The notes beneath the pieces were generated by a model. It did not search any database. It saw only the letters and a list, made by a program, of their open reading frames with translations, and was not told the origin of the DNA. 64,000 bases of DNA from SKVR01 sp964491395 (lineage in GTDB: Bacteria; Bacteroidota; Bacteroidia; Bacteroidales; UBA7960). Each line of letters opens with the position of its first letter. Positions within the stretch are counted from its first letter, which is position 1. The position numbers and the translations under genes were made by a program. Shown piece after piece: positions 54,351 to 62,214 of the stretch. Location: assembly GCA_964491395.1 (NCBI GenBank), contig CAZBGI010000005.1, positions 37,903 to 101,902 on the forward strand. Direction: 5' to 3'.

Positions 54351-54893
54351 ATGAAGGATATTTCACTGCATATACTTGACATTGCTCAGAATTCGGTGAG
54401 TGCACAGGCAAAAAATATCGTAATTGATATCCGGGAAGATTCACAAAAGGACAGGACGAGTATTCTTATCCAGGATGACGGTAAGGGCATGACTCCCGAG
54501 ATTGTGCAGCAGGTTACGGATCCTTTTTACACTACCCGCACCACGCGTAAAGTTGGAATGGGATTATCGCTTTTTAAACATAATGCACAGCAAACCGGCG
54601 GGGATCTCACGGTTGAGTCAAAACCCGGAAGAGGCACAATCATTAAAGCGCATTTTGTGCAAAGCCATATCGATTGCCCGCCCCTGGGAGATATGCCGGG
54701 TGTAATGATGATATTGGTGGGAGGAACCTCGGGCATTGAATGGTATTATAAGCACACGGTTGATGGAAAAGAATACGTATTTGATACCCGCGAAGTGAAA
54801 GAAGCCCTGGATGGAATGGATATCAACGAACCTTCGGTATTGAAGTACCTGAAGGATATGATCAAAGAGAATTTGCAGGAGCTGAAAGGTTGA
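54351..54893 (+). CDS. HATPase_c protein with C-terminal extension
   Basis: The 180-residue protein begins MKDISLHILDIAQNSVSAQA, has DDGKGMTPE (G1) and VGMGLSLFKHNAQQTGG (G2), as in histidine-kinase ATPase domains, but lacks a DHp. A tail of about 75 residues with the hydrophobic MMILVGGTSGIEWYYKHT follows. It is the second ATPase in the signalling block and may bind or phosphorylate a partner protein. Function unknown. Confidence 0.8.
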   Translation: MKDISLHILDIAQNSVSAQAKNIVIDIREDSQKDRTSILIQDDGKGMTPEIVQQVTDPFYTTRTTRKVGMGLSLFKHNAQQTGGDLTVESKPGRGTIIKAHFVQSHIDCPPLGDMPGVMMILVGGTSGIEWYYKHTVDGKEYVFDTREVKEALDGMDINEPSVLKYLKDMIKENLQELKG

Positions 54894-55079
54894 AGGGTTG
54901 AAAAGTTTAAGAGTTGAAAGGTGGAAGATCATTAGGTAATTAAGTTACCAGAGTGCCACAAGGATTGAACGATTAAAAAAATCAACGAATCAACTAATCA
55001 GCAAATCAACAAATAAACATCAAATAATAATAAACACCAATTGTTCTTTTTTTTATAAATAATTAATGGGAGATTAAAA
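54894..55079. repeat. Low-complexity spacer
   Basis: The 186-bp spacer contains GTTGAA-like direct repeats (54886-54920) and AATCAAC/AATCAGC/AATCAACAAAT repeats (54970-55015). AT-rich, non-coding. A GGGAGA element precedes the start at 55080. Confidence 0.5.
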
Positions 55080-55478
55080 ATGACAAAGATTAAATCTTTA
55101 GCTGACTTGAAGAAGATGAAGCAGGAGCTTCAGTCTCAGGTATCGCTCAGAGAAAAAAGCGATAAACCTGAAGGAAGAGTTCTGGTAAGAGTAGGCATGG
55201 GTACCAGTGGTATTGCCTCCGGAGCCAAACAAATTATGGAATTCCTAATCGACGAGCTAGACAAGAGAAACGTAGACGCGATAGTTTCTCAAACCGGCGA
55301 TATGGGATATAGCTATGCTGAGCCTACAGTTGAGGTTACCTTGCCCAATCAGGAGCCTATCGTTTTTGGTGATGTGGATCAGAAAAAAGCTGATGACATT
55401 ATTGAAAAGTATATTAAGAACGGTGAATTGCTTGATGGCATTATTCCCGCGAATTACGAAACCATTGATAAAAAATAA
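55080..55478 (+). CDS. Cysteine-free thioredoxin-like ferredoxin-fold protein
   Basis: The 132-residue protein has the length and pattern of the small [2Fe-2S] proteins (HydC-like) that precede hydB in clostridia: VLVRVGMGTSGIASGAKQ and SQTGDMGYSYAEPTVEV. In those proteins I recall the pattern as MATCGIAAGA and QTGCIGMC, with four ligand cysteines. Here the Cys positions read Ser, Asp and Tyr, and the entire protein has no Cys, so it cannot carry a [2Fe-2S] cluster in the usual way. It lies 20 bp before hydB. It may be a structural or regulatory subunit. Frame is intact, with no frameshift. Confidence 0.75.
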   Translation: MTKIKSLADLKKMKQELQSQVSLREKSDKPEGRVLVRVGMGTSGIASGAKQIMEFLIDELDKRNVDAIVSQTGDMGYSYAEPTVEVTLPNQEPIVFGDVDQKKADDIIEKYIKNGELLDGIIPANYETIDKK

Positions 55479-55498
55479 ACCTTAGGAGGAATTAACGA

Positions 55499-57292
55499 AT
55501 GGCAAAATACAAAATGCATATGCTGGTATGCGGTGGCACAGGGTGCCATGCCTCTGACAGCGACATGCTTTTCGAAAACTTGAAAAAAGAAGTACAGGAC
55601 AACAACCTGGAGAATGATGTTCAGGTAGTGGCAACGGGTTGCTTTGGATTCTGTGAAAAAGGACCCATTGTGAAAGTAATTCCCGACAACACTTTCTATG
55701 TGCAGGTAACTCCCGATGATGCCAAAGAAATTGTTGCAGAGCACGCTATTAAAGGACGTGCCGTAAAGCGCCTGCTTTATACCGATCCGGTGAAAAAGGA
55801 ACAGATTCCTGACTCCAAGCACATGGGCTTCTACAAAAAACAATTGCGCATTGCGCTTCGCAATTGCGGTTTGATTGACCCGGAAAATATTAACGAATAC
55901 CTGGCAGCAGATGGATATGAAGCCATGGGTAAGGTATTGCTCGAAATGACACCGGAGGAAGCGATCAAGGAAGTGATGGATTCAGGACTACGCGGCCGTG
56001 GTGGCGGTGGATTCCCTACGGGACTTAAATGGCAGATTGCCAGCAAAAACCATGCAGATCAAAAATATGTAGTGTGTAATGCCGATGAGGGTGACCCCGG
56101 TGCTTTCATGGACCGTTCTATTCTGGAAGGTGACCCCCACTCTGTACTGGAAGCCATGGTAATCAATGGATTCTGTATAGGTGCTACCAAAGGATTGATT
56201 TATATCCGGGCTGAATATCCTCTGGCCATTGCCCGTTTGAAAATTGCCATTGACCAGGCTCGCGAGTATGGACTTTTGGGTAAAGATATCCTGGGTTCCG
56301 GCTTCGATTTCGATGTGGAAATCCGCTATGGCGCCGGTGCTTTCGTTTGTGGTGAAGAAACTGCACTCATCCACTCCATGGAAGGTGAGCGTGGTGAGCC
56401 TACTTTCAAACCCCCGTTCCCTGCTCAAAGCGGCTATCTGGGTAAGCCCACCAACGTGAACAACGTGGAAACTTACGCCAATATACCTGTAATTTTTAAT
56501 AAAGGTGCCAAGTGGTTTGCTTCCATCGGTACAGAAAAATCCAAAGGTACCAAAGTATTTGCCCTTGCAGGAAAAATTAATAACGTAGGTTTGATTGAAG
56601 TCCCCATGGGTATTACCCTGCGCGAAGTAATCTTCGAAATTGGCGGCGGTATCCAGGGCGGAAAAAAATTCAAGGCGGTACAAACAGGTGGTCCTTCCGG
56701 TGGATGTCTTACCGAGAAGCACCTCGACACACCTATTGACTTCGATAACCTGCTGGCTGTTGGTTCCATGATGGGTTCCGGCGGTATGATTGTTATGGAT
56801 GAAGACGACTGCATGGTGGCTGTTGCCAAATTCTACCTCGAATTTACAGTAGAAGAATCCTGCGGTAAATGCTCTCCCTGTCGGGTGGGTAACAAGCGTT
56901 TGCATGAACAATTGGATGTTATAACCAAAGGAAATGGCACAGAAAAAGATCTGGAAAACCTTAAAAATCTCAGCAACGTTATCAGAGATACTTCTCTTTG
57001 CGGTTTAGGCCAGACTTCACCCAATCCGGTGCTTTCTACCATGGAGAATTTCTGGGACGAGTACCTGGCACACGTAAACGATAAACGCTGCCCCTCCGGA
57101 GTTTGTAAAGATCTGATTCGCTACGAGGTTATTGCCGAAAATTGTGTCGGTTGTACTGCCTGTGCGCGCAACTGTCCTGTTAACTGCATAGCCGGTGAGA
57201 GAAAACAGGTACATGTTATTGACCAGTCGCTCTGCATCAAGTGCGGTGCTTGTCTGGAAAAATGCAAGTTTAATGCAATCGCAGTTATTTAA
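55499..57292 (+). CDS. hydB: NuoF-like flavoprotein subunit, full length (HydB of set 2)
   Basis: The 597-residue protein has an N-terminal thioredoxin-like [2Fe-2S] domain (Cys11, Cys16, Cys48, Cys52), the FMN/NADH core (GRGGGGFPTGLKW; CNADEGDPGAFMDRS), the [4Fe-4S] site (EESCGKCSPCRVG; SLCGLGQ) and a C-terminal pair of [4Fe-4S] motifs (CVGCTACARNCPVNC; CIKCGACLEKC). This is the complete layout of bifurcating HydB. A clear AGGAGG Shine-Dalgarno is at 55484-55489, unusual in this window. 25 bp follow before hydA. Confidence 0.94.
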   Translation: MAKYKMHMLVCGGTGCHASDSDMLFENLKKEVQDNNLENDVQVVATGCFGFCEKGPIVKVIPDNTFYVQVTPDDAKEIVAEHAIKGRAVKRLLYTDPVKKEQIPDSKHMGFYKKQLRIALRNCGLIDPENINEYLAADGYEAMGKVLLEMTPEEAIKEVMDSGLRGRGGGGFPTGLKWQIASKNHADQKYVVCNADEGDPGAFMDRSILEGDPHSVLEAMVINGFCIGATKGLIYIRAEYPLAIARLKIAIDQAREYGLLGKDILGSGFDFDVEIRYGAGAFVCGEETALIHSMEGERGEPTFKPPFPAQSGYLGKPTNVNNVETYANIPVIFNKGAKWFASIGTEKSKGTKVFALAGKINNVGLIEVPMGITLREVIFEIGGGIQGGKKFKAVQTGGPSGGCLTEKHLDTPIDFDNLLAVGSMMGSGGMIVMDEDDCMVAVAKFYLEFTVEESCGKCSPCRVGNKRLHEQLDVITKGNGTEKDLENLKNLSNVIRDTSLCGLGQTSPNPVLSTMENFWDEYLAHVNDKRCPSGVCKDLIRYEVIAENCVGCTACARNCPVNCIAGERKQVHVIDQSLCIKCGACLEKCKFNAIAVI

Positions 57293-57317
57293 TTAACTAA
57301 AAACAGGAATTACTATA

Positions 57318-59090
57318 ATGGAACTTATTAAATTAACAATAGATAACAGAACGGTTGAGGTTGAAAAGGGTACGACTATTTTCCATGCAGCAAAACAACT
57401 GGATATTACTATTCCTACCCTTTGCTACATGAACCTGAAAGATCTCAATATAGAACATAAACCCGGTGGCTGCCGCATATGTGTGGTGGAAGTAGAAGGT
57501 CGCCGCAATCTGGCACCTGCCTGTGCTACCGAATGCTCCGAAGGCATGGTGATTAAAACGCACTCTGTACGTGTACTCAATGCCAGAAGAACCGTGTTGG
57601 AACTTATTATTTCCGATCACCCCTTCGATTGTCTGGTGTGCGCCAAATCCGGGATGTGCGACTTGCAGGATATGGCTATCAAACTAGGTGTGAGAGATAT
57701 TCCTTTCAAAGGAGAAAAATCTACTTACAAACCTGACTTTTCTCCAGCAATTATCCGTGATATGGACAAATGCATTATGTGTCGTCGTTGCGAAACCATG
57801 TGTAACGACTTCCAGACTGTAGGTGTCTTGTCAGGAATTCATCGTGGATTTGAAGCGGTCGTAGCTCCCGCCTTTGAACGGGATTTGGATCACAGTGAGT
57901 GTACCTATTGCGGACAGTGTGTGGCCGTATGCCCCACCGCTGCTCTTACTGAAGTTGACCACTCTCTGCAGCTTATCAACGATTTGGCAGATCCCAACAA
58001 AACCGTAGTGGTACAAACAGCCCCTGCCGTTCGCGCTGCATTGGGCGAAGAGTTTGGCATGGAAGCCGGCACCCTGGTTACCGGTAAAATGGTTTCTGCA
58101 TTGCGTCAACTGGGCTTCAATTTTGTGTTTGATACCGACTTCGCTGCCGATCTCACCATCATGGAAGAAGGCACCGAATTACTCGATCGTCTTACCCGTC
58201 ATCTTAATGGTGACAAGGAAGTGAAAATGCCTATCCTTACTTCCTGCTGCCCCGGATGGGTAAGTTTCTTCGAATATCACTATCCTGATTTGCTCGACGT
58301 GCCTTCAACTGCCCGTTCACCCCAGCAAATGTTTGGTGCCATTGCCAAGACTTACTTTGCTGAAAAGCAAAAGATCAATCGTAAAGATATGGTAGTGGTT
58401 TCTATTATGCCCTGTGTAGCCAAGAAGTATGAATGTACCCGCGAAGAGTTTGCCACCGATGGCAATCCTGATGTGGATTACTCTGTCTCCACGCGCGAAC
58501 TGGCTAAATTGATCAAATCGGCCAATATTGATTTCAAAGCACTTCCCGATGAAGATTTTGACAAGCCTATGGGAGAATCAACAGGTGCTGCAGTAATTTT
58601 CGGTACTACCGGCGGAGTTATTGAAGCGGCTACCCGTACAGCCTATGAACTACATACCGGTGAAGAGCTTGAGAAAGTAGATTTTGAAGCTCTGCGTGGT
58701 TTCGATGGAATTCGTTCCGCCACAGTCAATTTCAAAGGAGTGGATATCAACATTGGTATTGCCCATGGATTAGGCAATGCCCGTAAGTTGCTGGATGATG
58801 TAAGAGCAGGCAAGAGTGAATTCCATGCAATTGAAATCATGGCCTGCCCCGGCGGATGTATCGGTGGTGGTGGTCAGCCCCTGCACCATGGTGACACTTC
58901 CATTCTGAAGGCGCGTTCGAAAGCTATTTATGCAGAAGATAAAGGCAAAACATTGCGCAAATCGCACCTCAATCCTGATATCATCAAATTATATGATGAA
59001 TACCTGGGCAAACCTGGTAGTGAGCTTGCTCACAAATTGCTGCATACCCACTATTTTGCCAAAAATACCAAACAAATATCAGTGGACTAA
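57318..59090 (+). CDS. hydA: [FeFe] hydrogenase catalytic subunit, set 2 (HydA)
   Basis: The 590-residue protein has the [2Fe-2S] domain (Cys36, Cys52, Cys55, Cys69), the His101-Cys105/108/114 site, two ferredoxin clusters (Cys152/155/158/162; Cys195/198/201/205) and the H-domain. L1 is LTSCCPGW with both Cys310 and Cys311, L2 is IMPCVAKKYE (Cys366), and L3 is EIMACPGGCIGGGGQP (Cys510, Cys514). It is thus canonical, unlike the set-1 HydA. With HydB and HydC it would form a trimeric NADH/ferredoxin-linked hydrogenase. Confidence 0.95.
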   Translation: MELIKLTIDNRTVEVEKGTTIFHAAKQLDITIPTLCYMNLKDLNIEHKPGGCRICVVEVEGRRNLAPACATECSEGMVIKTHSVRVLNARRTVLELIISDHPFDCLVCAKSGMCDLQDMAIKLGVRDIPFKGEKSTYKPDFSPAIIRDMDKCIMCRRCETMCNDFQTVGVLSGIHRGFEAVVAPAFERDLDHSECTYCGQCVAVCPTAALTEVDHSLQLINDLADPNKTVVVQTAPAVRAALGEEFGMEAGTLVTGKMVSALRQLGFNFVFDTDFAADLTIMEEGTELLDRLTRHLNGDKEVKMPILTSCCPGWVSFFEYHYPDLLDVPSTARSPQQMFGAIAKTYFAEKQKINRKDMVVVSIMPCVAKKYECTREEFATDGNPDVDYSVSTRELAKLIKSANIDFKALPDEDFDKPMGESTGAAVIFGTTGGVIEAATRTAYELHTGEELEKVDFEALRGFDGIRSATVNFKGVDINIGIAHGLGNARKLLDDVRAGKSEFHAIEIMACPGGCIGGGGQPLHHGDTSILKARSKAIYAEDKGKTLRKSHLNPDIIKLYDEYLGKPGSELAHKLLHTHYFAKNTKQISVD

Positions 59091-59183
59091 TCCTCAAACC
59101 CGTCATATTCGAAGGGAGTTGCTCATCGGATATGGCCGGGTCTGAAGTAAATTTATTTTCGTAACAAAAAAATATAACATATA

Positions 59184-59675
59184 ATGACTTCAGTAAAGCT
59201 TAAATTAAAAGACCGTGATGTGCAAAAAATCAAGGAGATTGCTCAATCGTTTAACAACGAAGCAGGTGAGTTGATCAACGTTTTGCATAAGTCTCAGGAG
59301 CACTTTGGTTATCTCCCTGCAGAAGTACAGGAAGTAGTAGCAGAAGAACTTAACATTCCCGTAGCCAAGGTTTATGGGGTAGTTACCTTTTATTCCTTCT
59401 TCACTATGCTCCCACGCGGACGCTATCCCATTTCTATCTGCACGGGAACTGCTTGTTATGTAAGAGGAGCCGAAAAAGTGCTGGATGAGTTCAAACGCAT
59501 TCTTAAAGTACCTGTTGGCGAAACTACTGCCGATGGAAAATTCTCTATCACTTGCCTGCGCTGCGTAGGTGCGTGTGGTCTTGCTCCTGTAGTGATGGTA
59601 GGCGACAAAACTTATGGTCGTGTTACTACCGATGGTGTGAAAGACATTCTTAAAGAATACGAGAACGAAGAGTAA
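59184..59675 (+). CDS. hydC: NuoE-like [2Fe-2S] subunit (HydC of set 2)
   Basis: The 163-residue protein has ligands Cys86 and Cys91 (ICTGTAC) and Cys127 and Cys131 (RCVGAC), plus an additional Cys124. Its N-terminal helical region is longer than in the set-1 copy. It is last in the set-2 order B-A-C and is followed by a terminator 27 bp after the stop. Confidence 0.92.
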   Translation: MTSVKLKLKDRDVQKIKEIAQSFNNEAGELINVLHKSQEHFGYLPAEVQEVVAEELNIPVAKVYGVVTFYSFFTMLPRGRYPISICTGTACYVRGAEKVLDEFKRILKVPVGETTADGKFSITCLRCVGACGLAPVVMVGDKTYGRVTTDGVKDILKEYENEE

Positions 59676-59702
59676 TCTTCGCCTTTGTATTGCTCCCATT
59701 GA

Positions 59703-59735
59703 GGGAACAGCTTATCGCGGCTGTTCCCTTTTTTT
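59703..59735 (+). terminator. Rho-independent terminator of hydrogenase set 2
   Basis: GGGAACAGC (59703-59711) pairs with GCTGTTCCC (59720-59728), followed by T7. Confidence 0.93.
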
Positions 59736-59882
59736 ATTACTTTGTTTCCTGCTTTTGTTTGATGCAGTAGCAGCAAATCCATATGTTTGTTCCTGATAGA
59801 TTTACATAAAATGACCCAAAAAAGTAAAGCCAGCTTTTTTTCAAGCAGGCTTTTGGGTTACGTTTGACTATCAATATTTTGT

Positions 59883-60245
59883 TTATGTTTTCGCTACGAA
59901 TCCTGCATACAACCAGGCAGCTCCGGCCAAAGACAAATCTTTCAGTAAATTGGACATCGCGCTTTGATCTCCGTCTAGTACCAATGGCAGGTGTATTGTA
60001 AGTGCAAAAATAAGAAGCATCACTCCCAATAGAACGCCTGCCAGCTTGTCCAGCTTTTGGATCATCATGCTCAGTGATGCGGCTATGAGGGCTATTCCTG
60101 TCAGGTAAACCCAAAACACACCACCGGGTACAAACCCAGGCACCATCCCAGTCATGCCCTCTGAATTCATAAAGTGTAAAACGCCAAATACTAAAAATGG
60201 CAAAGCAAATACAAACCTTCCGATAGTCTTTGTTAAAACATCCAT
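59883..60245 (-). CDS. DoxX-family membrane protein
   Basis: The 120-residue protein has four hydrophobic helices and the DoxX-like start RFVFALPFLVFGVLHFMNSE. Small DoxX/DoxD-like membrane proteins are linked with redox or oxidative stress in some bacteria; the function is not known. The gene is alone on the minus strand and convergent with the set-2 operon. Confidence 0.75.
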   Translation of the reverse strand: MDVLTKTIGRFVFALPFLVFGVLHFMNSEGMTGMVPGFVPGGVFWVYLTGIALIAASLSMMIQKLDKLAGVLLGVMLLIFALTIHLPLVLDGDQSAMSNLLKDLSLAGAAWLYAGFVAKT

Positions 60246-60599
60246 AACTACGATTTTTTGGGTTAAAAAATGAAATTTTTGGTTATGATTTAATAAACTT
60301 AAGCAAATGTATAAAAATAAATGTTAAAACACAACTCCATGTGTTTAAATCCAATAACTGTGAAGAGGATATGTAAAAATGTTTTATGCAAATAACGGGT
60401 TTGGTTCTCTTGTTTGTAAATAGACAAGAAGGGTGAACAGGTTTTTCAGCGCAAAAAACCAACATTGTTTCTTCATGAAAATTTCGATAAGCAAAATATT
60501 GTTTAATAAATACATGAAAAAATTAAACAAAATAAAAAATAAAACTGTTATTTGATTGTTCTTAGAAATTATTCGAAACGTAATCTAAATTTTAATTTT
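60246..60599. other. Divergent intergenic region between DoxX and rhodopsin genes
   Basis: 354 bp, very AT-rich. Contains the minus-strand promoter at 60304-60334. I could find no standard TAnnTTTG promoter for the rhodopsin gene; its promoter may be non-standard or further regulated. Confidence 0.55.
60304..60334 (-). promoter_or_regulatory. Promoter of the DoxX-family gene
   Basis: On the minus strand TTG (60334-60332), 20 bp, then TACATTTG (60311-60304), which matches the Bacteroidota promoter. Transcription would start about 50 bp before the start codon. Confidence 0.65.
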
Positions 60600-61442
60600 A
60601 TGAAACAATTAGGCAATGCTACTTTTGAAAACTATGTAGGTCTGGAACAAGGCCTCAGCGAGATGGCTTACCAGATGGTGGCCCATGTGCTGACCCTCGG
60701 TTATGCCGTTATGTTGGCGGGTTTGTTTTATTTTATTCTTACCATCAAAACCGTAGCTCCCAAATACAGAACCTCATCTGTATTATCGGTTGTGGTTATG
60801 GTATCTGCTTTCTTGTTGCTTTTTGCCCAGGCAGGCAACTGGACCAGCAGTTTTGTTTTTGATGCCGAAAGAGGCCGTTACTTTTTAGGCGAAGGGCAGG
60901 ATCTGTTTAACAATGGTTACAGATACTTAAACTGGTTGATTGATGTACCCATGTTGTTATTCCAGATTTTATTCGTGGTGTCTCTTACCAAATCCAGATT
61001 TTCCAGCATCAGAAATCAATTCTGGTTTTCCGGTGCAGGTATGATCATTACCGGTTACATTGGTCAGTTTTATGAAGTGACCAACCTTTATGTATTTGCT
61101 GTATGGGGTGCTATTTCAACACTCTTTTTTGTCCACATACTTATTCTTATGAGAAGAGTTATTTCTGAAGGAAAAGAAGGCATTCCAGCCAAAGCTCAAA
61201 AGGTGCTGGGCTCTATCTGGGTGTTATTTCTTTTCTCCTGGATGCTTTATCCCGGTGCTTACCTGATGCCTCACCTGGGCGGAATCGAAGGTGCTTTGTT
61301 CAATGAAGCCGGCATTGTGGGACGCCAGATTACCTATACCATTGCTGATGTGTCATCCAAAGTCATCTATGGCGTGTTGCTCACGGTGGTTGCTCGTTAT
61401 ATGAGTCTTGAAGAAGGATATGTGGAAGGCAAAGAAGCCTGA
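60600..61442 (+). CDS. NDQ-type microbial rhodopsin, probable light-driven Na+ pump
   Basis: The 280-residue seven-helix protein resembles the KR2 sodium-pumping rhodopsin throughout and has the same length. In helix C, RYLNWLIDVPMLLFQ gives Asn111, Asp115 and Gln122, the NDQ motif of Na+ pumps. Helix G has ADVSSKVIYG with Asp250 and the retinal Schiff-base lysine Lys254. His29 and Asp101 match KR2 His30 and Asp102. In KR2 the cytoplasmic ion-entry residues are Asn61 and Gly263; here Ser60 and Thr262. ATG 60600 is chosen over an upstream in-frame start at 60552, because it reproduces the KR2 N-terminus. No retinal synthesis gene is near. Confidence 0.96.
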   Translation: MKQLGNATFENYVGLEQGLSEMAYQMVAHVLTLGYAVMLAGLFYFILTIKTVAPKYRTSSVLSVVVMVSAFLLLFAQAGNWTSSFVFDAERGRYFLGEGQDLFNNGYRYLNWLIDVPMLLFQILFVVSLTKSRFSSIRNQFWFSGAGMIITGYIGQFYEVTNLYVFAVWGAISTLFFVHILILMRRVISEGKEGIPAKAQKVLGSIWVLFLFSWMLYPGAYLMPHLGGIEGALFNEAGIVGRQITYTIADVSSKVIYGVLLTVVARYMSLEEGYVEGKEA

Positions 61443-61467
61443 TATAATACCTCTCCTTATTAGCCAC

Positions 61468-61524
61468 AGGCTGCATCATAATTTTTCCGACTGTCATGAG
61501 CTGATTCATTATGATACAGCCTTT
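61468..61524 (+). terminator. Long hairpin after rhodopsin gene
   Basis: Fifteen-base arms AGGCTGCATCATAAT (61468-61482) and ATTATGATACAGCCT (61508-61522) pair with one mismatch, enclosing 25 bases, then TTCTT. Position 26 bp after the stop fits a terminator; the long loop is atypical. Confidence 0.6.
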
Positions 61525-61550
61525 CTTCAACCTTAAAAAAATATTATGCT

Positions 61551-62036
61551 ATGGTTACTATCACTGAAACCCTGAAAATTTCTGACTCTGAAACCCCTAC
61601 TTATCCTGAGTCAATGACCCAAAAGCCCTTTTTCAACCTGACCCGTGAAATGCTCGATTGTGTCCGGGACCATAATTTTGAAAGATTATCGAAAATTTGT
61701 GACGATGACTTTGGTATTATTGATATCAATACCGAAGGAGGTTCTGAAATAATAAGAGACAGAAAAGGGTGGGAAGAATGGTTTCTCAATCTTTTCGGAA
61801 AACTTGATGCTATGCATGCCTCCACTTGGTCTGAGATAACCGGTTATGAAGCTGTGCAACGACAGGATATGGGCTTTAGTGTGGTTGATTTTGACCAGAT
61901 GTTTGTGGTGGGGGATAAGAGACTTCGCTTTGCTGTGATTGCTACCATCATCTGGAAGAAAGAACCGGAAGGGTGGAAAGAAGCGAGATATCACAGCTCC
62001 CTGGTGAGTGTAAAAGATGAAAGTTCGCCGGAATAG
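61551..62036 (+). CDS. NTF2-like (SnoaL-type) domain protein
   Basis: The 161-residue protein has a cystatin/NTF2-like pattern: an N-terminal helix (LTREMLDCVRDHNFERLSKI), DDDFGIIDINTEGG, and strand pairs ending in WKEARYHSSLVSV. Such proteins bind small hydrophobic molecules or act as isomerase-like enzymes, often of unknown function. It is 108 bp after the rhodopsin gene on the same strand. No link to retinal is shown by sequence. Start ATG 61551. Confidence 0.65.
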   Translation: MVTITETLKISDSETPTYPESMTQKPFFNLTREMLDCVRDHNFERLSKICDDDFGIIDINTEGGSEIIRDRKGWEEWFLNLFGKLDAMHASTWSEITGYEAVQRQDMGFSVVDFDQMFVVGDKRLRFAVIATIIWKKEPEGWKEARYHSSLVSVKDESSPE

Positions 62037-62078
62037 GACAATTTTTGCTCTTTGGTTTTGTAAAATTACAGAAGGTTT

Positions 62079-62126
62079 CAGCCTTCCTTCAGATTCCTTA
62101 ATACAGATCTGTCGGGAGGCTGTTTT
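62079..62126 (+). terminator. Terminator after NTF2-like gene
   Basis: CAGCCTTCCTTCAG (62079-62092) pairs imperfectly with CTGTCGGGAGGCTG (62109-62122), followed by TTTT. Confidence 0.6.
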
Positions 62127-62214
62127 GCTTTTATGTCTGATAAATGCAAGCATTTGTGCAAAATCATTGATATCTTTACATGGAAAAAATGCATTACCCA
62201 CCAAATACAGCGAC

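Noticed and set aside
55988..56911. 307-codon open frame on the minus strand
   Set aside because: It lies wholly within hydB, whose motifs are clear; the translation has no recognisable family and is the antisense shadow.
60552..60599. Extended N-terminus of the rhodopsin
   Set aside because: KR2 begins at the residue corresponding to ATG 60600, and the extra 16 residues are basic and unlike the family.
60600..61442. Rhodopsin as a proton pump or chloride pump
   Set aside because: Helix C reads N-D-Q at the three key positions. Proton pumps have D-T-D/E and chloride pumps have T-S-A or N-T-Q.
62017..62214. N-terminal extension of the barrel protein
   Set aside because: The extension crosses a terminator and has no signal peptide; ATG 62215 starts with one.
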